From DAOPZJ01 sp964587625 (lineage in GTDB: Bacteria; Bacillota; Clostridia; Oscillospirales; JAKOTC01): DNA of 64,000 bases. Positions within the stretch are counted from its first letter, which is position 1. The number at the start of each line of letters is the position of its first letter. Shown piece after piece: positions 19,065-27,733 of this stretch. The position numbers and the translations under genes are program-made. The stretch spans positions 3,358-67,357 of the forward strand of contig CAZPLU010000009.1 in assembly GCA_964587625.1 (NCBI GenBank), in the 5' to 3' direction. The notes beneath the pieces were generated by a model. It was not told the origin of the DNA, did no database searches, and worked only from the letters and a program-made list of their open reading frames with translations.

Positions 19065-20066
19065 CTATCTTCCCCATCCCCGGGGGACAAACAATTCCTC
19101 AAACACGCTCACCGCATACCGGTCGGTCATACCCGCGATATAATCCGCGACCGACTGCGACAAATTTTCGCGGTCGACGGGCGCGCGTTTTTCAAGCGCG
19201 TCGGGATGCTGATAAAAATGCCGATACAGGGTTTTGACCATCTGCTCGGCCTTACTCTCCTCGCTCTTCGCCACCGGGTTTTTATAGACCCGTTCAAACA
19301 TAAAGTCGTGCAACCCGTCGAAATATTTTTGCAATTCCGGGCCGGGACCGGGATTTTCGCAGTCCACCCCGTGCCTGATCACCCCCGCGACCAAAGCGGT
19401 AATTCGGGCGCTCTTGGTCGGCCCGAGCGCGTCCCGGATTTCAGCGGGGATGTCGGTCTGACGGATGATTCCGGCGCGCACCGCGTCCTCGATGTCGTGG
19501 TTGACATAGGCGATCCGATCCGCCAACCGCACCAAACGCCCCTCGAGGCAGTCCGGCCACTTGTCTTTGGTGTGATTTTGGATGCCGTCGATCACCTCGG
19601 CGGTCAAATTGAGGCCGTTGCCGTCCTTTTCGAGGAATTGCAACACCCGGACGCTGTTTTCGTAATGTCGAAATCCGCCCTCGCTCCCGCACATCTCGTT
19701 CAGCGCCCATTCCCCGGCGTGCCCGAACGGCGTATGCCCGACGTCGTGCCCCATGGCGACGGCCTCGGTCAGGTTTTCGTTCAGCGACATGGCGCGCGCC
19801 ATCGTGCGCGCGATCATGGAGACCTGGATCGTGTGGGTCAGGCGTGTGGTGTAGTGGTCGCCGCGCGGGGATAAAAACACCTGCGTCTTCTGTTTGAGGC
19901 GCGAAAACGAGGGACTGTGTACGATCCGGTCGGTGTCCCGCTGGAAGTCCGTTCGGAAATCGCAGGGCTTTTCGAGCCGCTGCCGCCCCTTGCTTTGGTC
20001 GGCAAACGAGGCGTTTTCGGCAAGTATCAAATGTTCTTTTCGTTCCAGTTGTTCACGGATTGTCAA
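19065..20066 (-). CDS. dgt: Deoxyguanosinetriphosphate triphosphohydrolase
   Basis: HD-domain dNTPase of 333 residues that splits dGTP to deoxyguanosine and triphosphate. The family start QRDTDRIVHSPSFSRLKQKTQVF is present, with the HD residues in TRLTHTIQV and AMGHDVGHTPFGHAGE and a later ENSVRVLQFL. Dgt upstream of dnaG and rpoD is a common Clostridial order. Between dgt and dnaG there is a 279-bp spacer that carries the dnaG promoter, so the two can be transcribed separately. Confidence 0.92.
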   Translation of the reverse strand: MTIREQLERKEHLILAENASFADQSKGRQRLEKPCDFRTDFQRDTDRIVHSPSFSRLKQKTQVFLSPRGDHYTTRLTHTIQVSMIARTMARAMSLNENLTEAVAMGHDVGHTPFGHAGEWALNEMCGSEGGFRHYENSVRVLQFLEKDGNGLNLTAEVIDGIQNHTKDKWPDCLEGRLVRLADRIAYVNHDIEDAVRAGIIRQTDIPAEIRDALGPTKSARITALVAGVIRHGVDCENPGPGPELQKYFDGLHDFMFERVYKNPVAKSEESKAEQMVKTLYRHFYQHPDALEKRAPVDRENLSQSVADYIAGMTDRYAVSVFEELFVPRGWGR

Positions 20067-20157
20067 TATAACGCCCCCTTGTGGAAAACGGAAAACGGAA
20101 AACGGGAATCGGAAAAAGGAATTCGTTCTGAGGTGTATGCTTTTGCTTGTCCCGCCC

Positions 20158-21432
20158 TTACAGGTTATCGTCCTCTTCGTCGCTGCTCACGGCTTCCAGT
20201 CCGAGCACCTCAACGGCTTCGAAGCCGTCGAGCTGCTCCACCTCGCGCAGTTTACGGCTCATGGCGTTGGTGCGTGCCCCGACGAGTTTTTCAAGTTCCT
20301 GATCGGCCTGCCGCAGTTTGGAACGTGTGTTTTCAAGCACACCCGCGAATTTCTCAAATTCGGTCTTGACCGCCCCGAGCACCTTCCAGACGTCGCCGCT
20401 GCGTTTTTGAATCGCAAACGACCGGAACGCCATCTGCAAGCTGCTGAGCAAAGCGGCCATCGTGCTCGGCCCCGCGATCATGACCCGGTAATCCCGCCAT
20501 AAAATCTCAATCGCGCCGTTCTTGACGGCCTCCGCATATAACCCTTCGAGCGGCAAGAACATCATGCCGTAGTCGGTGGTCTGGGGCGGACAGATATATT
20601 TGTCCCGAATGGTTTTTGCCTCTTCTCTCATCGTGTTGATCAGTTGTTTGACAGCCGAATCGATTTCTTTTCGATCCCCGTTTTCATAGGCGTTGCAGAC
20701 CGCGGTATAAGTTTCGCCCGGGAACTTTGCGTCGATGGGCAGCAAAATCGCGTCGCCGTCCTCGGCGGGCAGTTTCACCGCAAACTCGACGCGTTCGCGG
20801 CTCTCCGGCTTGATCTGCGCATTGGTCAAATATTGTTCATGCGTCAAAAAATCGTCGATGATCGCGCCGAGCTGAACCTCTCCCAAAATGCCGCGCTGTT
20901 TGACATTCGACAGCACTTTTTTCAAATCGCCGACGCCGTTTGCCAGGGACTGCATCTCGCCGAGCCCCTTGCTGACCTGTTCGAGCCGCTCGCTGACCAG
21001 TCGAAACGATTGCCCCAGCCGTTCTTCCAGCGTCTTTTGCAGCTTTTCGTCGACGGTCTGACGCATCTGCTCCAGTTTTTGCTCGTTGCGGTCGGAGAGA
21101 AGCTTCATCCGGTCGTCCATGCGCAGCAGTGATTCGTTGACGGCTTTTTGCAGCGTATCCTGACTGTTTTTCAGTTGTTGGGTCAGTTCGATCAGGCGCT
21201 TGTCCTGGATGTCCGACGCCGCTCTTTGCGACTGCGTCAGCGCACCCGTCACGCCCTCCATCCCCGCACGCATCGCGACGGTGTTTTCGGTGCGGTTGCG
21301 CGAGAGTTCGTCGGCCAGCATTTTTTGCTGCTTTTCGCTGTTGCCGCGCACAAACGAAAAAATCAGCAGCGCGGAAACGACAATCCCCGCGAGATTGGCA
21401 CCGATCAAAATAAACAATTGTCCGGTCGTCAT
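20158..21432 (-). CDS. rmuC: RmuC-family DNA recombination protein
   Basis: 424 residues. One N-terminal membrane segment (about 5-27), then a long coiled coil (30-165) and the RmuC nuclease-like domain with GILGEVQLGAIIDDFL, PIDAKFPGE and DYGMMFLPLEGLYAEAV. RmuC limits inversions and rearrangements at short repeats in E. coli; the mechanism is not settled. The tail is acidic (SSDEEDDNL). It starts 10 bp after the neighbouring metallophosphoesterase gene, so they share a transcript. Noteworthy in a genome this rich in short repeats. Confidence 0.9.
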   Translation of the reverse strand: MTTGQLFILIGANLAGIVVSALLIFSFVRGNSEKQQKMLADELSRNRTENTVAMRAGMEGVTGALTQSQRAASDIQDKRLIELTQQLKNSQDTLQKAVNESLLRMDDRMKLLSDRNEQKLEQMRQTVDEKLQKTLEERLGQSFRLVSERLEQVSKGLGEMQSLANGVGDLKKVLSNVKQRGILGEVQLGAIIDDFLTHEQYLTNAQIKPESRERVEFAVKLPAEDGDAILLPIDAKFPGETYTAVCNAYENGDRKEIDSAVKQLINTMREEAKTIRDKYICPPQTTDYGMMFLPLEGLYAEAVKNGAIEILWRDYRVMIAGPSTMAALLSSLQMAFRSFAIQKRSGDVWKVLGAVKTEFEKFAGVLENTRSKLRQADQELEKLVGARTNAMSRKLREVEQLDGFEAVEVLGLEAVSSDEEDDNL

Positions 21433-21442
21433 AATTCCTCCG

Positions 21443-22126
21443 TCACTTCATTTTCATCGGCGGCGGGTTCAGCGCCACCACTTCATTGAACACGGCGGTG
21501 CATTTATAAGTGAGCTTGCGGTCGCGGTGCAGCCGCCCGAAAATCCAAAGGCCGTACTTGGTCTTTTTGCCGATTTCGTCAAGGTATATTTGCAATGCGT
21601 CGCAGTCGACATATTTCGCCTCCGTCGACGCCAACATCGCCGCCGAGGGCTGGTGCGTCAGCACATAATCGACGCTCCAGCCGTTGTTTTCCAAGTTTTT
21701 TCGCCCGTATTCAAATTCGTCCTCATCCGGAAGTTCGCTCATATGCCAGGTGCCGCACTTTTGCTTGCTCTCGATGTCGTCGCTTTTTGCGCCGCCGAAG
21801 GCAAAGATCTTTTTTCCCTCCATCTCAAAGACGCCGCCGCGTTTCAGCCAGCGCAGATTTCCGCTGACAACCGCCGCCTCGCCGCCTCGGTACGCCCCCA
21901 TCGGATATTTCCTCAGCAGCTCGTGGTTTTCGTTCGCACCGTCTACAAAACAGATGTCAACCTTGTTTTTCCCGATCTTTTTCAAAACCTTTTCCTCGGC
22001 CTTGCCGCCTTTCCAAACAAACCCGAAATCCCCCGCGATCAAAAGCGTATCGCCTTTTTTCAAACGTCTGCAGGCCGTCTTCAGTTTTTTGAGATCTCCG
22101 TGCATGTCACCGGTTGCAAAAATCAT
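21443..22126 (-). CDS. Calcineurin-like metallophosphoesterase
   Basis: 227-residue phosphoesterase. The metal motifs are GDMHGDL, GDFGFVW, GANENH, and a C-terminal THQPSA, IFGRLHRD; the last is a variant of the usual GHTH. It sits between metY-like and rmuC genes with spacings of 15 and 10 bp. Substrate unknown. The cytosolic location is inferred from the lack of a signal peptide. Confidence 0.78.
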   Translation of the reverse strand: MIFATGDMHGDLKKLKTACRRLKKGDTLLIAGDFGFVWKGGKAEEKVLKKIGKNKVDICFVDGANENHELLRKYPMGAYRGGEAAVVSGNLRWLKRGGVFEMEGKKIFAFGGAKSDDIESKQKCGTWHMSELPDEDEFEYGRKNLENNGWSVDYVLTHQPSAAMLASTEAKYVDCDALQIYLDEIGKKTKYGLWIFGRLHRDRKLTYKCTAVFNEVVALNPPPMKMK

Positions 22127-22141
22127 ATATGTACCCCGTGT

Positions 22142-23419
22142 TCACACAACCGAGAGCGCCTGTTCGAGGTCGGCGATCAGATCTGCGGGATCCTCAAGAC
22201 CCACCGAGAACCGCACCGTGCCCTCGCCGATACCCGCCGCCGCAAGCTGCTTCGCGTCGAGCTGCGCATGGGTGGTCGACGCCGAGTGGTTGACCATCGA
22301 CCGGCTGTCGCAGACGTTCGAGACATTGGAAAAAATGTTGAGCCGATCCATGAATTCGGCGCATTTTTCGCGGTCGCCTCCGAGCTCACAGGTAAACACC
22401 GAGCCGCAGCCGTTGGGCAGATACTTTTTGCAGACCCGCAGGTATTTCGACCCGGGCAGCGAGGGATAGCTCACGCTCTTGACGTTGGGATGTGAAAGCA
22501 GGTATTTGGCGATAATCTCTCCGTTTTCGCAGTGTTTTTTCATACGCAGCGAAAGGGTCTCAAGCCCGATCAACATCAAAAAAGCGGTGTTGGCGGACAT
22601 GCAGCCGCCGATGTCGCGCCGGTATTTGCTGCGCAGACGGGCGCAAAACGGCGCGTTCGCAAAGTCCTTTGCAAACACGGCGCCGTGATAGGAAGCGTCT
22701 TTTTCGGCGAATTGCCGATAGCGCGGGTTATTGAGATAATCGAATTTGCCGCTCTCGATGACCACGCCGCCCATCGCGTTGCCATGCCCGCAGATGTATT
22801 TTGTGGCGGAGTGAACGACAATGTCCGCGCCGAATTCAAACGGGCGGCACAAATACGGCGTGGTGAACGTGGAATCGACTACGACCAAAACTCCGTGCCG
22901 GTGCGCAATCTCACAAATCGGGGTGATGTCGGCGACCGCAGCGCCGGGATTGCTGACCGTCTCAAAGAAAAACAGCTTCGTGCGGTCGGTGATGGCCTCT
23001 TCCCACGCCAACAGGTTGTCTCCGTCGATAAAGTTGGTCTTGACGCCGAACTGCGCATAGGTCTGCCCGAGCATATTGATCGCGCCGCCATAGATTTTGC
23101 GGGCAGAGACAATCTCATCGCCGCTCTCGCACAGGTTGGCAATCAGCGAAAAAATGGCGTTATGTCCCGAAGAAAACGAGACCGCGGCGGCTCCGCCCTC
23201 GAGCAGCGCCATGCGTTCCTCGAAAAACCGCACCGTCGGATTCGAGATGCGCGAATAGATGTCGCCGTCCTCTTTGAGCCCGAACAGCGCCGCCGCCCGC
23301 TCGGTCGTGCCGAGATCGTAGGCGTTGGTCTCGTAAATCGGCGGCGTCATGCAAAAATTGTTTTGTTTCGGGTCATAACCGCCGTGAATCGCAACGGTGT
23401 CAAAGCCGGGGTTTTTCAT
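22142..23419 (-). CDS. O-acetylhomoserine sulfhydrylase-like PLP enzyme
   Basis: Cys/Met metabolism PLP-dependent enzyme of 425 residues, the length of MetY-type O-acetylhomoserine aminocarboxypropyltransferases, which make homocysteine from O-acetylhomoserine and sulfide. The PLP lysine is Lys207 in VVHSATKYICGHG; YSRISNPTVRFFEERMALLEGG and VVDSTFTTPYLCRPFEFGAD are family signatures. It is the first gene of the MPE-rmuC run. A gamma-lyase activity of the same fold is the main alternative. I saw no SAM or T-box leader upstream. Confidence 0.85.
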   Translation of the reverse strand: MKNPGFDTVAIHGGYDPKQNNFCMTPPIYETNAYDLGTTERAAALFGLKEDGDIYSRISNPTVRFFEERMALLEGGAAAVSFSSGHNAIFSLIANLCESGDEIVSARKIYGGAINMLGQTYAQFGVKTNFIDGDNLLAWEEAITDRTKLFFFETVSNPGAAVADITPICEIAHRHGVLVVVDSTFTTPYLCRPFEFGADIVVHSATKYICGHGNAMGGVVIESGKFDYLNNPRYRQFAEKDASYHGAVFAKDFANAPFCARLRSKYRRDIGGCMSANTAFLMLIGLETLSLRMKKHCENGEIIAKYLLSHPNVKSVSYPSLPGSKYLRVCKKYLPNGCGSVFTCELGGDREKCAEFMDRLNIFSNVSNVCDSRSMVNHSASTTHAQLDAKQLAAAGIGEGTVRFSVGLEDPADLIADLEQALSVV

Positions 23420-23574
23420 ATAACATGACCGCCTTTTTCAAATTTAAGGGGTTTATGCGAAGGTGAGCTTTGAATAAAATGACAGATTTTCGGTTTCACA
23501 TCGGTTGTAATTTTTCCATCCTTTACATTTCCATTAAATATTTCACAAATACTCTTTCCTTTTCGGACAAACCT

Positions 23575-23583
23575 TGGTATAAT
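23575..23583 (+). promoter_or_regulatory. Extended -10 promoter of the dacF-like gene
   Basis: TTGGTATAAT gives a TGnTATAAT extended -10 (TATAAT at 23578-23583) without a good -35. It lies 94 bp before the gene. Confidence 0.6.
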
Positions 23584-23676
23584 TGAAGTGTAAAAGCCGT
23601 TTACATCCGAAAAGCGATTCAATACGGACTTATTATATCATTTCATCATACGATATTCAACAGGAGGTGAGGGGTT

Positions 23677-25062
23677 TTGCGCAAATTAAAGCGCATCGCC
23701 GCTGTTTTTGCTGTGTTATTGGTTCTCTCGGGAACTTTTATATCCCCGATTTCGGCAGAGGGCGTCTATGCCCCCAACGAAGAACCCCAAGCCGAGGGCG
23801 TCTATGTCGTCAACGAGGACACGGGGCTTGTGATGTACGATAAAAACGGCGAGGGACGGCTCTATCCGGCTTCGCTGACCAAAATCATGTCGGCCATCGT
23901 CATTCTCGAAACCGTCAAAGACCTCGACGGCACCGTCGCAACCATGACCAAAGACCTGGTTTTGATGATTCAGGGGACAGGCAGCGCGGTGATCAATTTG
24001 GCGGTCGATGAGCAGATCACGATGCGCCAGTTGTTATATGCGATGCTGCTCTCCAGCGCCGGCGACGCGGCCTTGCTTGCCGCCGCCACAGCCGCCGGGA
24101 GCGTCGACGCTTTTGTGGCGAAGATGAATGAAAAGGCGGCGGAACTGGGCTGTACAAACACAAACTTCGCCAATCCCCACGGCTTACATAACGACAACCA
24201 CTATTCCTGCGCGCGCGATGTCTACCTGATGATCCGCGAGGCGATGAAATATCCGCTGTTCAATGAAATCGTCAACTCCACCCGTTACACGATTCCGGCC
24301 ACCAATAAAAAAAGCGCCCGCACGATCGTCACGACCAATATGATGCTGAGCTATAACCTCGGCGGTTCCCTCTATTACGAACCGGTGCGGGGCATCAAGA
24401 CCGGTTTCACGACGCCGGCGGGCCCGTGTCTTGCGACCTATGCCGAAAAAGGCGGCCAGCGTTATATCGTCGTGCTGTTGAAGTCCACCCTAACCGCCGC
24501 GGACGGTTCCGTCGATTACCAGGGCGCGTTCAAGACCACCAAAAAGCTGTATGAGTGGCTTTTCTCGACCTACGCGCTGCAGACGCTCCTCACCGAGACC
24601 ACCGTGGTCAAGAGCATTCCGGTCAACTACGGCGACGGGGTTGACGAAGTGGGTCTCGTCCCCTCCGCAGAATTTGTGACAATGGTGCCCAAGAGCGCCG
24701 ACCTCAGCTCGATCATCGTTAAATTCGACGATGCGCTCAAAGACAAAGCGGTCGACGCCCCCGTCGAAGCCGGCGCCGTTTTGGGAACCGCCGAGTTGAT
24801 GATCGGGGACAAATCGCTCGGCACGGTTCAGCTCGCCGCGGCTGTTTCGGTCTCACGCAACGAACTCTCCTACATAATGGCTCAAATCGGAAAGTTTTTT
24901 TCCTCCGACGTCATGATCATCATCGCCTGCGTATTGGCACTGCTGATCGCCGGCTACATCATTTTGAACATCGTCTATAACCGCAAGAAGAAATCCCGTT
25001 ATTCTTCAAAGGGCAGTCGTTCCAAACGCCCGCGCACGCGCAACCGCAATATTTTCCGTTGA
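23677..25062 (+). CDS. D-alanyl-D-alanine carboxypeptidase (DacF-like)
   Basis: Penicillin-binding carboxypeptidase of 461 residues that trims the terminal D-Ala of peptidoglycan stems. A signal peptide (1-27) precedes the peptidase S11 domain: catalytic SLTK (Ser66, Lys69), a second motif SAGD (127-130) and KTG (241-243). The second motif normally reads SxN; here Gly replaces Asn. A beta-rich C-terminal domain leads to one membrane segment (VMIIIACVLALLIAGYIIL) and a very basic tail. The start is TTG with CAGGAGGTGAGG upstream. It heads the run to glmU-like, prs, pth and mfd. Confidence 0.9.
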   Translation: MRKLKRIAAVFAVLLVLSGTFISPISAEGVYAPNEEPQAEGVYVVNEDTGLVMYDKNGEGRLYPASLTKIMSAIVILETVKDLDGTVATMTKDLVLMIQGTGSAVINLAVDEQITMRQLLYAMLLSSAGDAALLAAATAAGSVDAFVAKMNEKAAELGCTNTNFANPHGLHNDNHYSCARDVYLMIREAMKYPLFNEIVNSTRYTIPATNKKSARTIVTTNMMLSYNLGGSLYYEPVRGIKTGFTTPAGPCLATYAEKGGQRYIVVLLKSTLTAADGSVDYQGAFKTTKKLYEWLFSTYALQTLLTETTVVKSIPVNYGDGVDEVGLVPSAEFVTMVPKSADLSSIIVKFDDALKDKAVDAPVEAGAVLGTAELMIGDKSLGTVQLAAAVSVSRNELSYIMAQIGKFFSSDVMIIIACVLALLIAGYIILNIVYNRKKKSRYSSKGSRSKRPRTRNRNIFR

Positions 25063-25092
25063 CGTGCGGGCGGATCTCAAGTAAGGAGCAGC

Positions 25093-25428
25093 ATGGATCA
25101 AAAACAACGCATAAAAAAACCGGATCAGCGCGAAAGGGACGGCGTCATCTCCCCCGGCCGCGATGGTGCCGTCATTGCCGGTGAAACCGTTTTATCCCGG
25201 GGCTGCATCTACCCGGGCACCGTCGTCGAGGGCGCTTCGCTTGTCGGCGGCGGCTGCATTTTAGGGCCGAACACGGTGGTCGTCTCCCGCACGGACAACG
25301 TCGGTTCGCGCGACAACGCCCCCAATGTTTTCACTCCGGAGATCGGCGGGAGCAAGGGATCCGGCACAAAAAATATGACGTTTGAAACGAAACCTTTCAA
25401 ACCGGAATCTGCGAGAGGATGGGCATAA
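25093..25428 (+). CDS. Miniature GlmU-like hexapeptide-repeat protein
   Basis: 111 residues. Residues 17-65 (GVISPGRDGAVIAGETVLSR, then CIYPGTVVEGASLVGGGCI and LGPNTVV) match the start of the left-handed beta-helix of GlmU, the acetyltransferase/uridyltransferase that makes UDP-GlcNAc. The pyrophosphorylase half and most coils are missing. In Bacillus and relatives glmU lies directly upstream of prs, exactly where this gene sits, so it is probably a shrunken GlmU relic. AAGGAG precedes the ATG and codon use is coding-like, so it is likely expressed. Enzymatic activity is improbable with about three coils. Confidence 0.65.
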   Translation: MDQKQRIKKPDQRERDGVISPGRDGAVIAGETVLSRGCIYPGTVVEGASLVGGGCILGPNTVVVSRTDNVGSRDNAPNVFTPEIGGSKGSGTKNMTFETKPFKPESARGWA

Positions 25429-25430
25429 CC

Positions 25431-26390
25431 ATGCTGGTACACGGAAAAGACATCAAGATTTTTTGCGGCAATTCCACCCCGGAGGTCTCGGCGCAAATTG
25501 CCCGGCATCTCGGAATGGATGTCGGCAAATCCAATGTCGGTCAATTCTCGGACGGCGAGATCTCGGTGTCCATCAAAGAGACCGTTCGCGGCTCGGATGT
25601 GTTTGTCATCCAATCGACCTGCGACCCGGTCAACAACAATCTGATGGAACTCCTGATTATGATCGACGCGTTCAAACGCGCTTCGGCGGCCCGCATCACG
25701 GCGGTCATCCCCTATTTCGGATACGCCCGTCAGGACCGCAAAGCCCATGCCCGCGACCCGATCTCGGCAAAACTCGTCGCCGATCTGATCACCGCGGCCG
25801 GCGCGAACCGCGTTCTCACGATGGATTTGCACGCGCCCCAGATTCAGGGCTTTTTCAATATCCCGCTCGACCATCTGTTGGGGGTTCCGCTCTTGACGCC
25901 CTATTTCAAAAGATTGCATACCCCGGATCTCTCCGAGGTCGTGGTGGTCTCTCCCGATCTCGGTTCGGTCAGCCGCGCGCGGCAGTTTGCCGAACGCATC
26001 GGCACGCCGTTGGCCATTGTCGACAAACGCCGTCAGATGGCCAATGTCTGCGAGGTCATGAACATCATCGGCGACGTAAAAGATAAAAAAGTCATCATCG
26101 TCGACGATATGGTAGATACCGCCGGAACGCTTTGCAACGCGGCCAAGGCCATCATCGAGATCGGCGGCGCGTGCGAGGTCAGCGCCTGCGCCACCCACGG
26201 CGTGCTTTCCGGCCACGCGCTCGAGCGCATCGAGGCCAGTCCGATCAAAGAGCTCGTTTTGCTCGACACCATCCCGATCTGTTCCGAAAAGCTCGCCGGA
26301 AAATTCACCGTCCTGCCGATCGCGCCGGTCTTCGCCGAGGCCATCCTGCGCATCTACAACGACCGCCCGGTGTCGCCGTTGTTCGATTAG
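25431..26390 (+). CDS. prs: Ribose-phosphate pyrophosphokinase
   Basis: Makes PRPP from ribose 5-phosphate and ATP, for nucleotide, His and Trp synthesis. 319 residues from ATG 25431; an earlier in-frame ATG at 25419 overlaps the upstream gene. Conserved pieces: FSDGEISVSI, YFGYARQDRK, the flexible-loop region, DLHAPQIQGFF, SPDLGSVSRA and the PRPP-binding loop VIIVDDMVDTAGTL. It follows the GlmU-like gene as in the classical glmU-prs pair and is followed by pth and mfd. Confidence 0.95.
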   Translation: MLVHGKDIKIFCGNSTPEVSAQIARHLGMDVGKSNVGQFSDGEISVSIKETVRGSDVFVIQSTCDPVNNNLMELLIMIDAFKRASAARITAVIPYFGYARQDRKAHARDPISAKLVADLITAAGANRVLTMDLHAPQIQGFFNIPLDHLLGVPLLTPYFKRLHTPDLSEVVVVSPDLGSVSRARQFAERIGTPLAIVDKRRQMANVCEVMNIIGDVKDKKVIIVDDMVDTAGTLCNAAKAIIEIGGACEVSACATHGVLSGHALERIEASPIKELVLLDTIPICSEKLAGKFTVLPIAPVFAEAILRIYNDRPVSPLFD

Positions 26391-26432
26391 TGGTTGTTAA
26401 AAATGAGTTGCAAGAGGGCAGAGGTGAGAGGG

Positions 26433-26630
26433 CAGAGGACAGAAACGAGAGATAAAACACCATGCTTTTTAAAAAGAAAAAATCGTTTTCTTTTGTGCCA
26501 TCTGTCTTCTCATTTCTGCCTTCTCGGAGGTCAGAGGACAGAAACGAGAGATAAAACACCATGCTTTTTAAAAAGAAAAAATCGTTTTCTTTTCTGCCAT
26601 CTGTCTTCTCATTTCTGCCTTCTCGGAGGT
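26433..26630 (+). repeat. 99-bp tandem direct repeat, two copies
   Basis: Copies at 26433-26531 and 26532-26630, starting CAGAGGACAGAAACGAGAG and differing by about one base, with the start of a third copy after them. Each unit contains an A-rich then T-rich stretch (TTTTTAAAAAG, TCGTTTTC) that could fold. Confidence 0.9.
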
Positions 26631-26670
26631 CAGAGGGCAGAATTCGCAGGGGGATAGATATATATTGTAG

Positions 26671-26706
26671 GGAAGGGTCTCGGATCGCATCCGATATGAC
26701 CCTTCC
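26671..26706. repeat. Palindromic element of the GTAGGGAACGG family
   Basis: GGAAGGGTC at the left and GACCCTTCC at the right, enclosing TCGGATCGCATCCGA, itself a dyad. A relative with GGAACGG/CCGTTCC arms is at 37824-37859. Confidence 0.75.
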
Positions 26707-26761
26707 GAGCGGGCATAAACCCGCTGAATGAAAATTCCAAACCGATGGAATGCCGCTATTT

Positions 26762-26816
26762 TGTCATCCTGAGCGAAGCGCGCCTTTGGCGCGCGCAGTC
26801 GAAGGATCTCGGTCTG
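26762..26816 (+). repeat. Dispersed TGTCATCCTGAGCG repeat, copy 2
   Basis: 55 bp ending CTCGGTCTG, with an internal GCGCGCC-TTTG-GCGCGC hairpin. Identical to the copy at 26944-26998. Confidence 0.85.
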
Positions 26817-26855
26817 CTGAAGTCCGGAGGAATACCGTTATAAGGAGTTATATTC

Positions 26856-26954
26856 TTGGGAATCTTTTTTAAAAAAACCGAATCGTTTTTGATCGTCGGC
26901 CTCGGCAATCCGGGCGACCAATACCGCAGCACCCGGCATAACCTGTCATCCTGA
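26856..26954 (+). pseudogene. Truncated duplicate of the pth 5' end
   Basis: The 107 bp at 26836-26942 match 27099-27205 with a single difference (26891). The copy carries the pth ribosome site, TTG start and first 29 codons, then runs into a TGTCATCCTGAGCG repeat and stops after 32 codons. It ends next to a run of N, so it may be an assembly artefact rather than a real duplication. Confidence 0.7.
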
Positions 26955-26998
26955 GCGAAGCGCGCCTTTGGCGCGCGCAGTCGAAGGATCTCGGTCTG
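26944..26998 (+). repeat. Dispersed TGTCATCCTGAGCG repeat, copy 3
   Basis: Same 55 bp as 26762-26816. It abuts the N run exactly. Confidence 0.85.
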
Positions 26999-27098
26999 NN
27001 NNNNNNNNNNNNNNNNNNNNNNNNNNNNNNNNNNNNNNNNNNNNNNNNNNNNNNNNNNNNNNNNNNNNNNNNNNNNNNNNNNNNNNNNNNNNNNNNNN
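26999..27098. other. Assembly gap of 100 N
   Basis: Exactly 100 ambiguous bases, the usual placeholder for a scaffold join of unknown length. Confidence 0.98.
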
Positions 27099-27118
27099 CG
27101 TTATAAGGAGTTATATTC

Positions 27119-27733
27119 TTGGGAATCTTTTTTAAAAAAACCGAATCGTTTTTAATCGTCGGCCTCGGCAATCCGGGCGACCAATACCGCAGCACCCGGC
27201 ATAACGCCGGTTTTCTCGCCGCCGATTTCATCGCGCAAAAGCAAAACGCCCGTTTCAAAAAAAAGTTCCAGTCCGAGTTCGCCGAGGTCAAATTCGGCGA
27301 CAAAAAGTGCTATCTGCAAAAGCCGCAGACCTTTATGAACAACAGCGGCCTCGCGGTGCGCGACGCCCGCAATTTTTACCGCATCCCTGTCAAAAATATC
27401 ATCGTGCTGCATGACGACATCACGCTCGAGCCGGGTCGGTTCAAGCTCAAGACCGGCGGCAGCGACGGCGGCCACAACGGTCTATCGAGCGTCATCACGA
27501 ACCTCGGCGACTGGGATTTCCAGCACATCAAGCTCGGCGTCGGCGCGAAGACCGTCAGGGAGATGCCGCTCGCCGATTATGTCCTCCAAACCTTGCCGGA
27601 CGCCGACAAAAAGGCCCTCGAGGGGCTGTTCGACGATATTTGCGGCTGCATCGAAATGATCGCCGCGGGCGACTTGGAAAGAGCCAAGGCGGAATACAAC
27701 CACCGCTTCGGCGGCGATAAAGAGGACAAATGA
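27119..27733 (+). CDS. pth: Peptidyl-tRNA hydrolase
   Basis: Frees tRNA from stalled peptidyl-tRNA. 204 residues: FLIVGLGNPGDQYRSTRHNAGF with catalytic His28, then KPQTFMNNSG and LHDDITLEPGRFKLKTGGS, all Pth signatures. TTG start with AAGGAG at 27104-27109. Its TGA stop overlaps the mfd ATG (ATGA), the spoVC/pth-mfd order of Bacillus but without fin between. The first codons are duplicated on the other side of the assembly gap. Confidence 0.94.
   Translation: MGIFFKKTESFLIVGLGNPGDQYRSTRHNAGFLAADFIAQKQNARFKKKFQSEFAEVKFGDKKCYLQKPQTFMNNSGLAVRDARNFYRIPVKNIIVLHDDITLEPGRFKLKTGGSDGGHNGLSSVITNLGDWDFQHIKLGVGAKTVREMPLADYVLQTLPDADKKALEGLFDDICGCIEMIAAGDLERAKAEYNHRFGGDKEDK

Larger units (their letters stand above)
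26391..26835. other. Repeat-filled spacer between prs and pth
   Basis: No gene. It holds the 99-bp tandem repeat, a palindromic GGAAGGGTC element (26671-26706) and a TGTCATCCTGAGCG element (26762-26816). Confidence 0.8.

Noticed and set aside
23420..23620. SAM or T-box riboswitch upstream of the metY-like gene
   Set aside because: No kink-turn, AGAGA-type or T-box sequence was found on the minus strand.
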